Shown here piece by piece: positions 14,504-22,492 of a DNA stretch of 23,079 bases. A program made the translations under genes and the position numbers. The stretch's first letter is position 1. Each line of letters begins with the position of its first letter. This DNA is from Alphaproteobacteria bacterium (GTDB lineage: Bacteria; Pseudomonadota; Alphaproteobacteria; Sphingomonadales; Sphingomonadaceae). The notes under the pieces were generated by a model. That model saw nothing but the letters and a program-made list of their open reading frames with translations, ran no database searches and had not been told where the DNA came from. The stretch lies in the NCBI GenBank assembly GCA_018830415.1, contig JAHJSJ010000111.1:1-23079 (forward strand). The letters run 5' to 3'.

Positions 14504-15667
14504 CTACATAGATCTAGCGATCAGCATTTTCATCACTTCGTTCGATCCGCCGAAAATGCGCGTGATGCGGGCATCGCGGTACATCTTGGCGATCGGGTAT
14601 TCGTTGATATAGCCCGCGCCGCCATGCAGTTGCAGGCACTTGTCGACGACTTCGCCTTGCAGTTCGGTCACCCAGTATTTCGCCATCGACGCAGTGGCAA
14701 CATCGAGCTCGCCCCGGAGCAGTTTGGCGATGCAATCATTGACGAATACCCGCGCCGCCGTGCCGCGCGCCTTGAGGTCGGCCAGCACGAACTGGGTGTT
14801 CTGGAAATCCCAGATCGTCTGCCCGAATGCCTTGCGCGATTTGACATATTCGACCGTGGTATCGAGCGCCTTTTCAATCCCCGTGGCCGCGCCGATGGCA
14901 ATCACCAGACGTTCCTGCGGCAGTTCGCCCATCAGCTGGTAAAAGCCCTTGCCCTCAACCCCGCCGAGCACGTTTTCGGCCGGCACGAAGACATTGTCGA
15001 AGAACAGTTCTGACGTATCGGCTGCATCAAGCCCGATCTTGTCGAGTTTTTTGCCGCGCTGGAACCCTTCTGCGCCCTCGGTTTCCAGCAGCATCAGCGA
15101 AATGCCCTTGGCCCGTTCGTTCGGGTTGGTCTTGGCGACAACCACGATGAAATCGGCGGTTTGCCCATTGGAGATATAGGTCTTGGCCCCGTTGATGCGG
15201 TAGCCATTGCCATCGCGCAGGGCGGTGGTGGTGATCGACTGAAGGTCGCTGCCCACCCCCGGCTCGGTCATCGCGATCGCGCTGACCAGCTCGCCGCTAA
15301 CCAGCTTGGGCAGGTATTTCTGCTTCTGCTCTTCGGTGCCGTGGCGCACCAGATAGGGCAGAATGATCGTATTGTGCAGGCTGGCGGCGAAGCCATCGAC
15401 ATCGTGTTTGGCCTGCTGATCGATCACCACCAGGTCATGCCGGAAGTCGCCGCCGTGGCCGCCATATTCGGTCGGAACGCTGACGCCGAGCAGGCCTGCG
15501 GCCCCGGCCTCGCGCCAGAAATCGCGTTCCACCATGCCATCGGCACGCCATTGCTGGACGCGCTTTTGCGGGGCGTGCTGCTGATAGAATTTGCCGACGG
15601 CATCGGCAAAAATGGCGATTTCCTCTTCTTCCATGAAGGCCGGTTGCGGCACATTGATGACGGGCAT
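14504..15667 (-). CDS. Acyl-CoA dehydrogenase (long-chain-type)
   Basis: An FAD flavoenzyme that forms the 2,3-double bond of acyl-CoA, the first step of beta-oxidation. The 387-residue protein has the signatures IAMTEPGVGSDLQSI (131-145) and LQLHGGAGYINEYPIAKMYRDARI near the end. The usual EGT active-site segment is replaced by FGGSNEVMKMLIAR. This resembles long-chain and isovaleryl-CoA dehydrogenases, which place the catalytic glutamate elsewhere; the candidate is Glu252 in LPQERLVIA. I chose the ATG at 15667 because AGGAG lies six bases upstream; the frame is open to 15712. With the crotonase and thiolase it would complete much of a degradation spiral. A parS-like palindrome lies 58-73 bases upstream of the start. 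Confidence 0.93.
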   Translation of the reverse strand: MPVINVPQPAFMEEEEIAIFADAVGKFYQQHAPQKRVQQWRADGMVERDFWREAGAAGLLGVSVPTEYGGHGGDFRHDLVVIDQQAKHDVDGFAASLHNTIILPYLVRHGTEEQKQKYLPKLVSGELVSAIAMTEPGVGSDLQSITTTALRDGNGYRINGAKTYISNGQTADFIVVVAKTNPNERAKGISLMLLETEGAEGFQRGKKLDKIGLDAADTSELFFDNVFVPAENVLGGVEGKGFYQLMGELPQERLVIAIGAATGIEKALDTTVEYVKSRKAFGQTIWDFQNTQFVLADLKARGTAARVFVNDCIAKLLRGELDVATASMAKYWVTELQGEVVDKCLQLHGGAGYINEYPIAKMYRDARITRIFGGSNEVMKMLIARSM

Positions 15668-15724
15668 TTCTTTCTCCTTATGATCCCAAATACTGTCGGT
15701 TCGCCTACCCAAGCCGCCAAAAAT

Positions 15725-15740
15725 GTTTCGCGTGAAACAT
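15725..15740. promoter_or_regulatory. parS-like palindrome, or operator of the acyl-CoA dehydrogenase gene
   Basis: TGTTTCGCGTGAAACA differs at one position from the ParB-binding consensus TGTTTCACGTGAAACA, and the flanking A and T extend the symmetry. It lies in a 160-base intergenic gap. The same half-sites, GTTTC-N4-GAAAC, recur upstream of hpd (19554-19567), so it may instead be the operator of a catabolic regulator. Sequence alone does not decide between these. Confidence 0.45.
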
Positions 15741-15827
15741 TGGGCTAGCGCGGTCTAAGGCGGGTCCAGGCAGGGTCTGGAATGACCGGGCCAAGTAGGA
15801 TTACCCGCCGTGGGGCGAAACCGTTGC

Positions 15828-16601
15828 TTATTTCCCCGTCCAGTTGGGCTTGCGCTTTTCCGCGAATGCCGCCGCGCCTTCGCGGGCGTCGTGCGATACG
15901 AATACCGGCCCGATCAGCTGGCCCTGCTTGGCGTAGCGATCTTCCATGGCCCAGCCGCGTGATTGTTTCATCACCTGCTTGGACACCTTCACCGCCAGCG
16001 GGCCATTGGCGGCGATTTTCGCGGCGAGCGCCTTGGCCGCATCAAGCGCGGGGCCATCGGTGACCTGGTTGATGAGGCCCAGCTGATAGGCGCGCTCAGC
16101 CCCGATGAAATCGCCGGTCAACGCCAGTTCCAGTGCGATCCGTTCGGGAATCTGATCGGGCAGCATCATCACGCCGCCAGCGGCCGCGACAAGCCCGCGT
16201 TTCACTTCGGGAATACCGAATTTGGCGTTGGCATTGGCGACGACCAGATCGCAGGCGATCATCAGTTCCAGCCCGCCTGCCAATGCATAGCCTTCAACCG
16301 CGGCGATCAGCGGCTTGGCGGGCGGGGCCTGCACCACGCCGCCAAATCCGCGCCCTTCGACCGATGGGCTTTCGCCGCGCAGAAAGCCTTTCAGATCCAT
16401 GCCCGAACAGAATGTGCCGCCCGCGCCGGTGATGATGCCGACGCGCAAGGTCTCATCGGCATCCAGCCGGTCCATCGCCGCTGCAATGCCTTCAGCCGCA
16501 GCTTTGGTCATCGCGTTCTTGGCTTCGGGCCGGTTGATGGTGACGATCAACACGCCGTCTTCAACTTCTGTCAGCACTTCGGGTGTGGCAGCTTCGCTCA
16601 C
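15828..16601 (-). CDS. Enoyl-CoA hydratase/isomerase family protein (crotonase)
   Basis: A 257-residue crotonase-fold enzyme, probably hydrating 2-enoyl-CoA in beta-oxidation. NRPEAKNAM (23-31) and FCSGMDLKGF (64-73) form the CoA and oxyanion-hole region. Both catalytic glutamates of classical hydratases appear to be kept: Glu112 in GGLELMIACD and Glu132 in FGIPEVKRG, twenty residues apart as in rat mitochondrial hydratase (Glu144 and Glu164). I chose the GTG at 16601 because GGGAG lies eight bases upstream; a TTG at 16646 lies inside the palindrome at 16633-16649. It is divergent from the thiolase gene, sharing a 117-base promoter region. Other crotonase reactions are possible. Confidence 0.9.
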   Translation of the reverse strand: MSEAATPEVLTEVEDGVLIVTINRPEAKNAMTKAAAEGIAAAMDRLDADETLRVGIITGAGGTFCSGMDLKGFLRGESPSVEGRGFGGVVQAPPAKPLIAAVEGYALAGGLELMIACDLVVANANAKFGIPEVKRGLVAAAGGVMMLPDQIPERIALELALTGDFIGAERAYQLGLINQVTDGPALDAAKALAAKIAANGPLAVKVSKQVMKQSRGWAMEDRYAKQGQLIGPVFVSHDAREGAAAFAEKRKPNWTGK

Positions 16602-16632
16602 GGTTTTGTCTCCCTGTCGAAATTGGCATTGC

Positions 16633-16649
16633 GAATTGAAACTCAATTC
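16633..16649. promoter_or_regulatory. Inverted repeat in the divergent crotonase-thiolase promoter region
   Basis: GAATTGAAACTCAATTC has two perfect 7-base arms (GAATTGA and TCAATTC) around AAC. Its text is nearly repeated upstream of hpd: AATTGAAACTCAATT here against AATTGAAACTAATT there. It lies 31 bases upstream of the crotonase GTG and 69 bases upstream of the thiolase ATG, where an operator controlling both would be expected. Confidence 0.5.
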
Positions 16650-16718
16650 TTGTGCGAGTGGTGGAGTGGGTTTACGTAATCGTCAACCGCAATTTCGCTG
16701 GAACCGGAGAGGATCATC

Positions 16719-17987
16719 ATGACCGAGGCTTATATCATTGATGCAGTGCGCACCCCGCGCGGGATCGGCAAGCAGGGGAAAGGCGCGCTGGCGGCGCAGC
16801 ATCCGCAGCATCTCGCTGCCACGGTGATGAAGGCGATTGCGGAGCGCAACCACCTCGACACCAGCACGGTCGATGATGTGATCTGGTCGGTTTCGACGCA
16901 GGACGGGATGCAGGCGGGCGATCTGGGCCGCATGGCATCGCTTGACGCAGGCTATGACATCACCTCATCGGGCACCACGCTTGACCGGTTCTGCGGCGGC
17001 GGGATTACCAGCGTCGCACTGGCATCGGCGCAGGTGATGAGCGGGATGGAAGATTGCATCGTCGCTGGCGGAACCGAGATGATGAGCCTTACCTCGGCCA
17101 TGTCTCAGGAGAAAATGCGCGCCGGGCTGAAACCGCCGATGATGGGCAGCTATAATGAACGCCTGCAGGCGGTGCATCCGCAATCGCATCAGGGTATTTG
17201 CGGCGATGCGATTGCCAGCATGGAAGGCTTCACCCGCGCCGATCTGGACGCGGTCGGCTACCGTTCGCAGCAACGCGCCGCCGAAGCGATGGCGGCGGGC
17301 CGATTCGCCAAATCGCTGGTGCCGGTGGTGGCGGATGATGGCACCGTGCTGCTCGACCACGATGAATACCCGCGTCCGCAAACGACGATGGACGATCTGG
17401 CCAAGCTGGAACCGGCCTTCCCCAAGATTGCCGACGTGCCGCTGGATGAGAAGGGCACGACATTTCGCAAGCTGATCAACCAGAAATATCCTGACCTCGA
17501 CATTCAGCATTTCCACCACGCGGGCAATTCGTCCGGCGTGGTTGACGGCGCGGCGGCGGTGCTGATTACCAGCAAGGATTACGCGCAAAAGCACGGGCTG
17601 AAACCGCGCGCGCGCATCGTCGCCACCGCCAATATGGGCGATGATCCCACGCTGATGCTCAACGCCCCGGTGCCTGCGGCCAGGAAGGTGCTGGCCAAGG
17701 CGGGGTTGAGCGTTGACGATATCGACCTGTTCGAAATCAACGAGGCTTTCGCCGTCGTCGCCGCCAAGTTCGTGCGCGATCTGGGGCTGGATTGGGACAA
17801 GGTCAACGTCAACGGCGGATCAATCGCGCTGGGCCATCCGATTGGCGCGACCGGGGCGATGCTGATCGGCACCATCGTTGACGAGCTGGAACGGCGCGGC
17901 GGGCGGTATGGCCTGGTGACGATGTGCGCAGCGGGCGGCATGGCCCCGGCGATCATCGTTGAACGGGTCGATGGCTTTGCCGACTGA
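16719..17987 (+). CDS. Acetyl-CoA acyltransferase (thiolase)
   Basis: A thiolase of 422 residues that cleaves 3-ketoacyl-CoA, or condenses acetyl-CoA. All catalytic elements are visible: the nucleophile Cys92 in DRFCGGG, Asn341-Glu342 in NEAFA, His373 in GGSIALGHPIGATGA, and the second cysteine Cys403 in CAAGGMAP. It is close in length and motifs to FadA/FadI-like degradative thiolases. GGAGAGGA lies upstream of the ATG. The thiolase-like gene downstream starts 17 bases before its stop, so the two are translationally coupled. It is divergent from the crotonase, with a palindrome between them. The degradative direction is inferred from context. Confidence 0.94.
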   Translation: MTEAYIIDAVRTPRGIGKQGKGALAAQHPQHLAATVMKAIAERNHLDTSTVDDVIWSVSTQDGMQAGDLGRMASLDAGYDITSSGTTLDRFCGGGITSVALASAQVMSGMEDCIVAGGTEMMSLTSAMSQEKMRAGLKPPMMGSYNERLQAVHPQSHQGICGDAIASMEGFTRADLDAVGYRSQQRAAEAMAAGRFAKSLVPVVADDGTVLLDHDEYPRPQTTMDDLAKLEPAFPKIADVPLDEKGTTFRKLINQKYPDLDIQHFHHAGNSSGVVDGAAAVLITSKDYAQKHGLKPRARIVATANMGDDPTLMLNAPVPAARKVLAKAGLSVDDIDLFEINEAFAVVAAKFVRDLGLDWDKVNVNGGSIALGHPIGATGAMLIGTIVDELERRGGRYGLVTMCAAGGMAPAIIVERVDGFAD

Positions 17988-19512
17988 GGTTCCTGATAAC
18001 ACCCCGGTGATCATCGGGGTGGGCCAGTATTCGGAGAGGGTGGGCGAGCCGGGCTATGCGGCGCTGTCCTACATGGACCTTGGTGGGCGGGCGCTGGCAG
18101 CGGCGATTGCTGACAGCGCGGCGAGTGGTAACGTGGCGGGCGCGATCGATATGCTCGCCGCGATCCGCGCGTTTGAAATGTCGCGTCCGGACCGCGTCCC
18201 GCCCTTCGGCGCGGCCAACAATGTGCCGCGCGCGATTGCCAAGCGGGTGGGGGCGAACCCTGCTCGTGCGATCCTGACGACGACGGGCGGGCAGACCAAC
18301 CAGCAATTGGTGGGCGAATTTGCGAGCGCCATAGCGGCGGGGGACAGCCAATGCGCGGTGATCGTTGGCGCAGAGGCGATTTCGACCGTGCTGGCACTGT
18401 CGGCCAAGGGCGAGGTGCCTGACTGGTCAGAGGATGTCCCCGGCACCTTCGAGGATCAGGGTTTCGGGCTGGAAGACCTGATCGAACCCGCATTGTTCGC
18501 CCACGGCGCGAGCGGGGCAATCCCGCTCTATGCGCTGGCAGAGAATGCCCGGCGGGCCAGGCTGGGGCTGGGGCTGGAGGAATACCGGCGCGAAATCGGC
18601 AAGCTGTTTGCGCCCTTCACCCGCGTGGCGGCGGCGAACCCGCATTCAGCCGCGCCGGTCGAGCGCAGCGTGGAGGAACTCGCCACCGTTACCGACCGCA
18701 ACCGAATTGTCGCTGAGCCTTACCCGCGTATGACCGTGGCCCGCGATCAGGTGAATCAGGCCGCTGCGATTATTGTCGCAAGCGCGGGGCTGGCCCGCGC
18801 GCTGGGCGTGCCGGAAAGCAAGTGGGTGCATATCCACGCCGTCACCGCCGCGACCGAACTCAAGCTGTCCGAACGGCCCGACTTGTCCGCCAACCCCGCC
18901 TCCATCGCAAGCGTCGAAGCGGCCTTGGTGCGGGCGGGGAAGGGCATGGGTGATATGCGCTATATCGATTTCTATTCGTGCTTTGCGATCCCGGTGTTCA
19001 ATCAATGCGACCATTTCGGCCTGTCCGCCGACGATCCGCGCGGGTTGACGCTGACCGGGGGCCTGCCGTTCTTTGGCGGGGCGGGGAATAATTATTCCGC
19101 CCACGCCATCGCCGAGGCCGTGCAGAGGGTGCGCGGCGACCGGGGGGCTTTCGTGCTGGTGGGCGCGAATGGCGGCTGGATGAGCAAATATGCCACCGGC
19201 ATCTATTCGACTGCGCCCGCCGATTGGTCTGTGGGTGGTCGCTTTGCCAAACTGCCCAAGGCGGCTAATGCCGTCCCCGCCTCCGCCGCGCCGTTCGATA
19301 GGGCTACGGTGGAAACCTACACCATCAACCGCTCCCCCAAGGGCGATGCGGCGATATTCATCGGGCGCAATCCGGCAGGCGAACGGGTGTGCGGCAATGC
19401 TGATCTGACCGACCCCGCAACTGCTGCGGCATTTGAAGGTGGCTGGCCGTTTGGGGCGCAGCTGGCGGTAGTGCAGGACGAACGCGGGAGGAACGTCGGG
19501 CGCATTGCCTGA
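17971..19512 (+). CDS. Thiolase-like protein (TLP1-type) lacking the nucleophilic cysteine
   Basis: A 513-residue protein with the thiolase fold but altered active site. The early strand VIIGVGQYSER (13-23) and the later GGLPFFGGAGNNYSAHAIAEAV match the family. Where thiolases carry the nucleophilic cysteine, this protein reads ILTTTGGQTNQQ (101-112) with no cysteine. Cys337 in DFYSCFAIPVF is kept. About 85 extra residues at the end (TYTINRSPKGDAAIF to NVGRIA) resemble the additional C-terminal domain of mycobacterial thiolase-like protein type 1. Such proteins may bind acyl-CoA or lipid, or act with a partner, rather than work as ordinary thiolases; that role is unproven. The ATG at 17971 was preferred over a TTG at 17959. 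The start overlaps the true thiolase, so an active and an inactive homologue are made together. Confidence 0.85.
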   Translation: MALPTEVPDNTPVIIGVGQYSERVGEPGYAALSYMDLGGRALAAAIADSAASGNVAGAIDMLAAIRAFEMSRPDRVPPFGAANNVPRAIAKRVGANPARAILTTTGGQTNQQLVGEFASAIAAGDSQCAVIVGAEAISTVLALSAKGEVPDWSEDVPGTFEDQGFGLEDLIEPALFAHGASGAIPLYALAENARRARLGLGLEEYRREIGKLFAPFTRVAAANPHSAAPVERSVEELATVTDRNRIVAEPYPRMTVARDQVNQAAAIIVASAGLARALGVPESKWVHIHAVTAATELKLSERPDLSANPASIASVEAALVRAGKGMGDMRYIDFYSCFAIPVFNQCDHFGLSADDPRGLTLTGGLPFFGGAGNNYSAHAIAEAVQRVRGDRGAFVLVGANGGWMSKYATGIYSTAPADWSVGGRFAKLPKAANAVPASAAPFDRATVETYTINRSPKGDAAIFIGRNPAGERVCGNADLTDPATAAAFEGGWPFGAQLAVVQDERGRNVGRIA

Positions 19513-19553
19513 TCCCGCGTGCCCTTGCGCGAATCGGAGCTTTGGGGTAACTG

Positions 19554-19567
19554 GTTTCAATTGAAAC
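19554..19567. promoter_or_regulatory. Palindromic operator candidate upstream of hpd
   Basis: GTTTCAATTGAAAC is a perfect 14-base palindrome, 28 bases before the hpd ATG and 41 bases after the preceding stop. The right part overlaps the sequence AATTGAAACTAATT, nearly shared with the site at 16633-16649. Its half-sites equal those of the parS-like site at 15725-15740. The position, close to the start codon, suits a repressor. Confidence 0.55.
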
Positions 19568-19595
19568 TAATTGCTTGCCGCAGAGGATTGCCGCG

Positions 19596-20705
19596 ATGAA
19601 CGTCCAGACCACCGACCTGTTTGAAAACCCCGCCGGGCTCGACGGGTTCGAATTCGTCGAATTCTGCGCGCCGGAAAAGGGCGTGTTGGAACCCGTGTTT
19701 CAGGCGATGGGCTTCACCCGCGTGGCGCAGCATCGTTCCAAAGACGTGGATCTGTGGCGGCAGGGCGGGATCAATCTGATCGCCAATTACGAACCGCGCA
19801 GCGCCGCGTGGTATTTCGCGCGGGAACACGGCGCGGCGGCCTGCGGGATGGCATTCCGGGTGCGCGACGCGGCCAAGGCCTATGCCCATCTGATCGCCCA
19901 AGGGGCCGAACCGGTCGCCAACGAACCCGGCCCGATGGAATTGCGCATTCCCGCGATCCGCGGCATCGGCGGCGCGATTTTGTATCTGGTCGATCGATAT
20001 GCCGATACGGGCAACGGCCTCACCATCTATGACATCGATTTCGAATACCTGCCCGGCGTTGATCCGCATCCAGTGGGCGCGGGCTTCCACACCATCGATC
20101 ACCTGACCCACAATGTTTACACCGGGCGGATGAAATATTGGGCGGACTATTACGAGACCCTGTTCAACTTCCGCGAGATCCGCTTTTTTGACATCAAGGG
20201 CGAATATACCGGCCTCACGTCCAAGGCCTTGACCGCACCCGACGGCAAGATCCGCATCCCGCTCAACGAAGAAGGCGAAGGCGGGAAAGGCCAGATCGAT
20301 GAGTTCCTCAAGGCCTTCAATGGGGAGGGCATCCAGCACATCGCGCTGATCTGTGATGATCTGCTGGCGTGCTGGGACAGGCTGAAGACGCTGGGCGTCC
20401 CGTTCATGACCGCGCCGCCTGCGACCTATTACGACATGCTCGACGGACGCCTGCCCGGCCACGGCGAGGATGTGGACGCGCTCAAGATGCGCGGCATCCT
20501 GCTCGATGGCACGACAGAAGGCGGCCAACCCCGGCTGCTGCTGCAAATCTTCGCGCAGGCGCAGGTTGGCCCGGTGTTCTTCGAATTCATCCAGCGCAAG
20601 GGCGATGACGGCTTTGGAGAGGGCAATTTCAAAGCCCTGTTCGAAAGCATGGAACGCGACCAGATCATCCGCGGGGTGCTGGCTGTCGAGGAACCGGCGC
20701 AATGA
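19596..20705 (+). CDS. hpd: 4-Hydroxyphenylpyruvate dioxygenase
   Basis: A non-haem iron enzyme of tyrosine catabolism that converts 4-hydroxyphenylpyruvate to homogentisate. The 369-residue protein has two VOC-fold halves. The iron ligands are in place: His169 (IDHLTHNV), His248 (IQHIAL) and Glu330 (FFEFIQR). Their spacings of 79 and 82 residues equal those of the Pseudomonas enzyme (His161, His240, Glu322). The C-terminal helix region GFGEGNFKALFESMERDQ is conserved. I chose the ATG at 19596, with AGAGG upstream; a TTG at 19575 is less likely. The stop overlaps the next start as ATGA. Homogentisate dioxygenase is not in the window. Confidence 0.95.
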   Translation: MNVQTTDLFENPAGLDGFEFVEFCAPEKGVLEPVFQAMGFTRVAQHRSKDVDLWRQGGINLIANYEPRSAAWYFAREHGAAACGMAFRVRDAAKAYAHLIAQGAEPVANEPGPMELRIPAIRGIGGAILYLVDRYADTGNGLTIYDIDFEYLPGVDPHPVGAGFHTIDHLTHNVYTGRMKYWADYYETLFNFREIRFFDIKGEYTGLTSKALTAPDGKIRIPLNEEGEGGKGQIDEFLKAFNGEGIQHIALICDDLLACWDRLKTLGVPFMTAPPATYYDMLDGRLPGHGEDVDALKMRGILLDGTTEGGQPRLLLQIFAQAQVGPVFFEFIQRKGDDGFGEGNFKALFESMERDQIIRGVLAVEEPAQ

Positions 20706-21268
20706 CCGGCCACCCCGTAAACCTCGCCGGCATCCACCACGCCGCCTATCGCTGCCACGACGCGAAAGAGACGGTGGAATGGTATGCCCGCGTGCTGGGC
20801 ATGGATTACACCACCGCCTTTGCCGAGGATCACGTGCCGTCAACCGGCGAATATGATCCCTACATGCACATCTTCCTCGATGCGGGGAACGGCAATATCA
20901 TCGCTTTTTTCGAACTGCCGAACCAGCCGGAGATGGGCAAAGACCCCAACACCCCCGCCTGGGTGCAGCACATCGCGCTGCGGGTGCCCGATATGGCGGC
21001 GCTGATGGCGGCCAAGGCGCATATCGAAGCGCAGGGCGTGGAAGTGCTCGGCCCGACGCATCACGGCATTTTCCAGTCGATCTATTTCTTCGATCCCAAC
21101 GGGCACCGGCTTGAACTTGCCGCCGATATTGGCACGGCGGATCAATATGCCGAACTTGCCCGCGTCGCGCCGCTGATGCTGGAAGAATGGGCGCAGACGA
21201 AGAAAGCCCCGCGTCACGCCGATTGGCTGCACGAAATCGCCCGTGCCGAACACGCGGCGAAAGGCTGA
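20702..21268 (+). CDS. VOC-family (glyoxalase/dioxygenase-type) protein
   Basis: A 188-residue protein of the vicinal-oxygen-chelate superfamily. It has two beta-alpha-beta-beta-beta modules: the first begins GIHHAAYRCHDAKETVEWYARVL and includes IIAFFELP, and the second begins VQHIALRVPDM and ends FFDPNGHRLELAA. The histidines in HHAAY and QHIAL and the glutamates in AFFEL and HRLEL are likely metal ligands. A C-terminal helical tail of about 40 residues follows. Its ATG overlaps the hpd stop by one base (ATGA), so production is coupled to hpd. It may act on an aromatic or catechol-like intermediate, but the reaction cannot be named from sequence. Confidence 0.85.
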   Translation: MTGHPVNLAGIHHAAYRCHDAKETVEWYARVLGMDYTTAFAEDHVPSTGEYDPYMHIFLDAGNGNIIAFFELPNQPEMGKDPNTPAWVQHIALRVPDMAALMAAKAHIEAQGVEVLGPTHHGIFQSIYFFDPNGHRLELAADIGTADQYAELARVAPLMLEEWAQTKKAPRHADWLHEIARAEHAAKG

Positions 21269-21352
21269 TCCCCGGCATCATTCGATCCGGCGAACACCGC
21301 ATTCGCCGCTCTGCCAACACTTACGCGATTCCGGCGGGGGAGGAGGGCCCGT

Positions 21353-21565
21353 TCAGGCTTCCGCCGAACCGTCACGCGGCCCCGCAGGCCGCCCGCGCTT
21401 CGCGCCCTTGCTGACCGCCACCTTCACCCCGCGCCGCGCCAGCGCCTCACGCAGCAGCACTTCGATTTCGGCATTGACGCTGCGCAGGTCAGCATCCGCC
21501 GCGCGTTGAAGCGCATCGTGAAGCGCCGGGTCGAGGCGCAGGGCAAAGGCTTTTTTTGCAGACAT
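21353..21565 (-). CDS. Small ribbon-helix-helix (Arc/CopG-like) DNA-binding protein
   Basis: A 70-residue protein. AFALRLDPALHDALQRAADA followed by RSVNAEIEVLLREAL (residues 6-43) fits a beta strand and two helices of the ribbon-helix-helix fold, with SVNAEI at the start of the second helix as in Arc-like antitoxins. A basic tail (RRGVKVAVSKGAKRGRPAG) contains an AT-hook-like RGRP. I chose the ATG at 21565, seven bases past the SPFH stop, over an upstream ATG inside that gene. It is probably co-transcribed with the SPFH gene, and no toxin gene is adjacent. It may regulate its own operon through the palindrome at 22493-22520; that is inference. Confidence 0.75.
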   Translation of the reverse strand: MSAKKAFALRLDPALHDALQRAADADLRSVNAEIEVLLREALARRGVKVAVSKGAKRGRPAGPRDGSAEA

Positions 21566-21572
21566 GATGCGA

Positions 21573-22475
21573 TCAGTAGAGCGACCCTGCATTTACGACA
21601 GGCGATGTTTCCTGCTCGCTGCACAACACCACCATCAGGTTTGACACCATCGCCGCGCGGCGTTCGTCATCGAGTTCGACCACCTTCTTTTCCGACAATT
21701 GGGTCAGCGCCATTTCCACCATCGACACCGCGCCTTCAACCAGCTTGGCCCGCGCGGCGATCACCGCTTCGGCCTGCTGGCGGCGCAGCATCGCGCCTGC
21801 GATTTCGGGGGCATAGGCGAGGTGGGTGAGGCCGCATTCGTCCACCGTGATCCCGGCCACCGTCAGCCGCTCGATCAAGGCGGCGCGCAATTCCACTCCC
21901 ACTTCCTCGTGATTGCCGCGCAAGGTCACTTCGAGATGTTCGATATCATCGTAGGGGTAGCGAGAACCGATTGATCGCACTGCGGCTTCGATCTGGGCAT
22001 CGACGAATTCGCGGTAATCATCGACGTCGAACAACGCCTGCGCGGTATCGGTCACGCGCCAGACAACCTGCGCGGCCATTTCAATCGGGTTGCCGCGTGC
22101 GTCGTTGACCTTGATCTTTTCCGAGATGACATTGTTGGCGCGCACCGCGATTTTCTTGCGTGTCAGCCACGGCAGCACCCAGCGCAGGCCTTCGCTGCGG
22201 TCAGTGCCCTTATACGCGCCGAACAGCTGGATCGCGGCGGCTTCGTTGGGGTTGATCATGTAGAACCCGGTGAGCACCAGAACGCCGATCACACCGGTGA
22301 TGATCGCACCAACCAGACGCAGCCCATCGGGATCGTCCGGGGTCATCGCGCTGATAAACAGCCACACCGCCGCGACCACCAACACCAGCGAAACCAGCAG
22401 CATCATATAGCCGCTCTGCGTCGCCGCCGGGATTTCCCGACTGCGATTGAGGGCGGGGGTATCAGCAATTGCCAT
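21573..22475 (-). CDS. SPFH/band-7 domain membrane protein
   Basis: A 300-residue stomatin/prohibitin-family protein. Two membrane helices lie near residues 24-44 and 56-74, followed by the SPFH domain starting YMINPNEAAAIQLFGAYKGT. A long charged helical region (residues about 225-280, including RRQQAEAVIAARAKLVEGAV) could form the coiled coil by which these proteins oligomerise in membrane microdomains. GGAG lies eight bases before the ATG. It is followed after seven bases by the ribbon-helix-helix gene. The physiological role is unknown; members often support membrane organisation or protease complexes. Confidence 0.9.
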   Translation of the reverse strand: MAIADTPALNRSREIPAATQSGYMMLLVSLVLVVAAVWLFISAMTPDDPDGLRLVGAIITGVIGVLVLTGFYMINPNEAAAIQLFGAYKGTDRSEGLRWVLPWLTRKKIAVRANNVISEKIKVNDARGNPIEMAAQVVWRVTDTAQALFDVDDYREFVDAQIEAAVRSIGSRYPYDDIEHLEVTLRGNHEEVGVELRAALIERLTVAGITVDECGLTHLAYAPEIAGAMLRRQQAEAVIAARAKLVEGAVSMVEMALTQLSEKKVVELDDERRAAMVSNLMVVLCSEQETSPVVNAGSLY

Positions 22476-22492
22476 GACGAATTCTCCGATTC

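Noticed and set aside
19557..20843. 428-codon minus-strand frame opposite hpd
   Set aside because: hpd has all iron ligands at the correct spacing; the antisense translation has no family features and runs through the hpd operator.
21290..21308. Short hairpin (GGCGAA with TTCGCC) after the VOC gene as terminator
   Set aside because: Only six base pairs and no T tract; too weak to call in GC-rich DNA.
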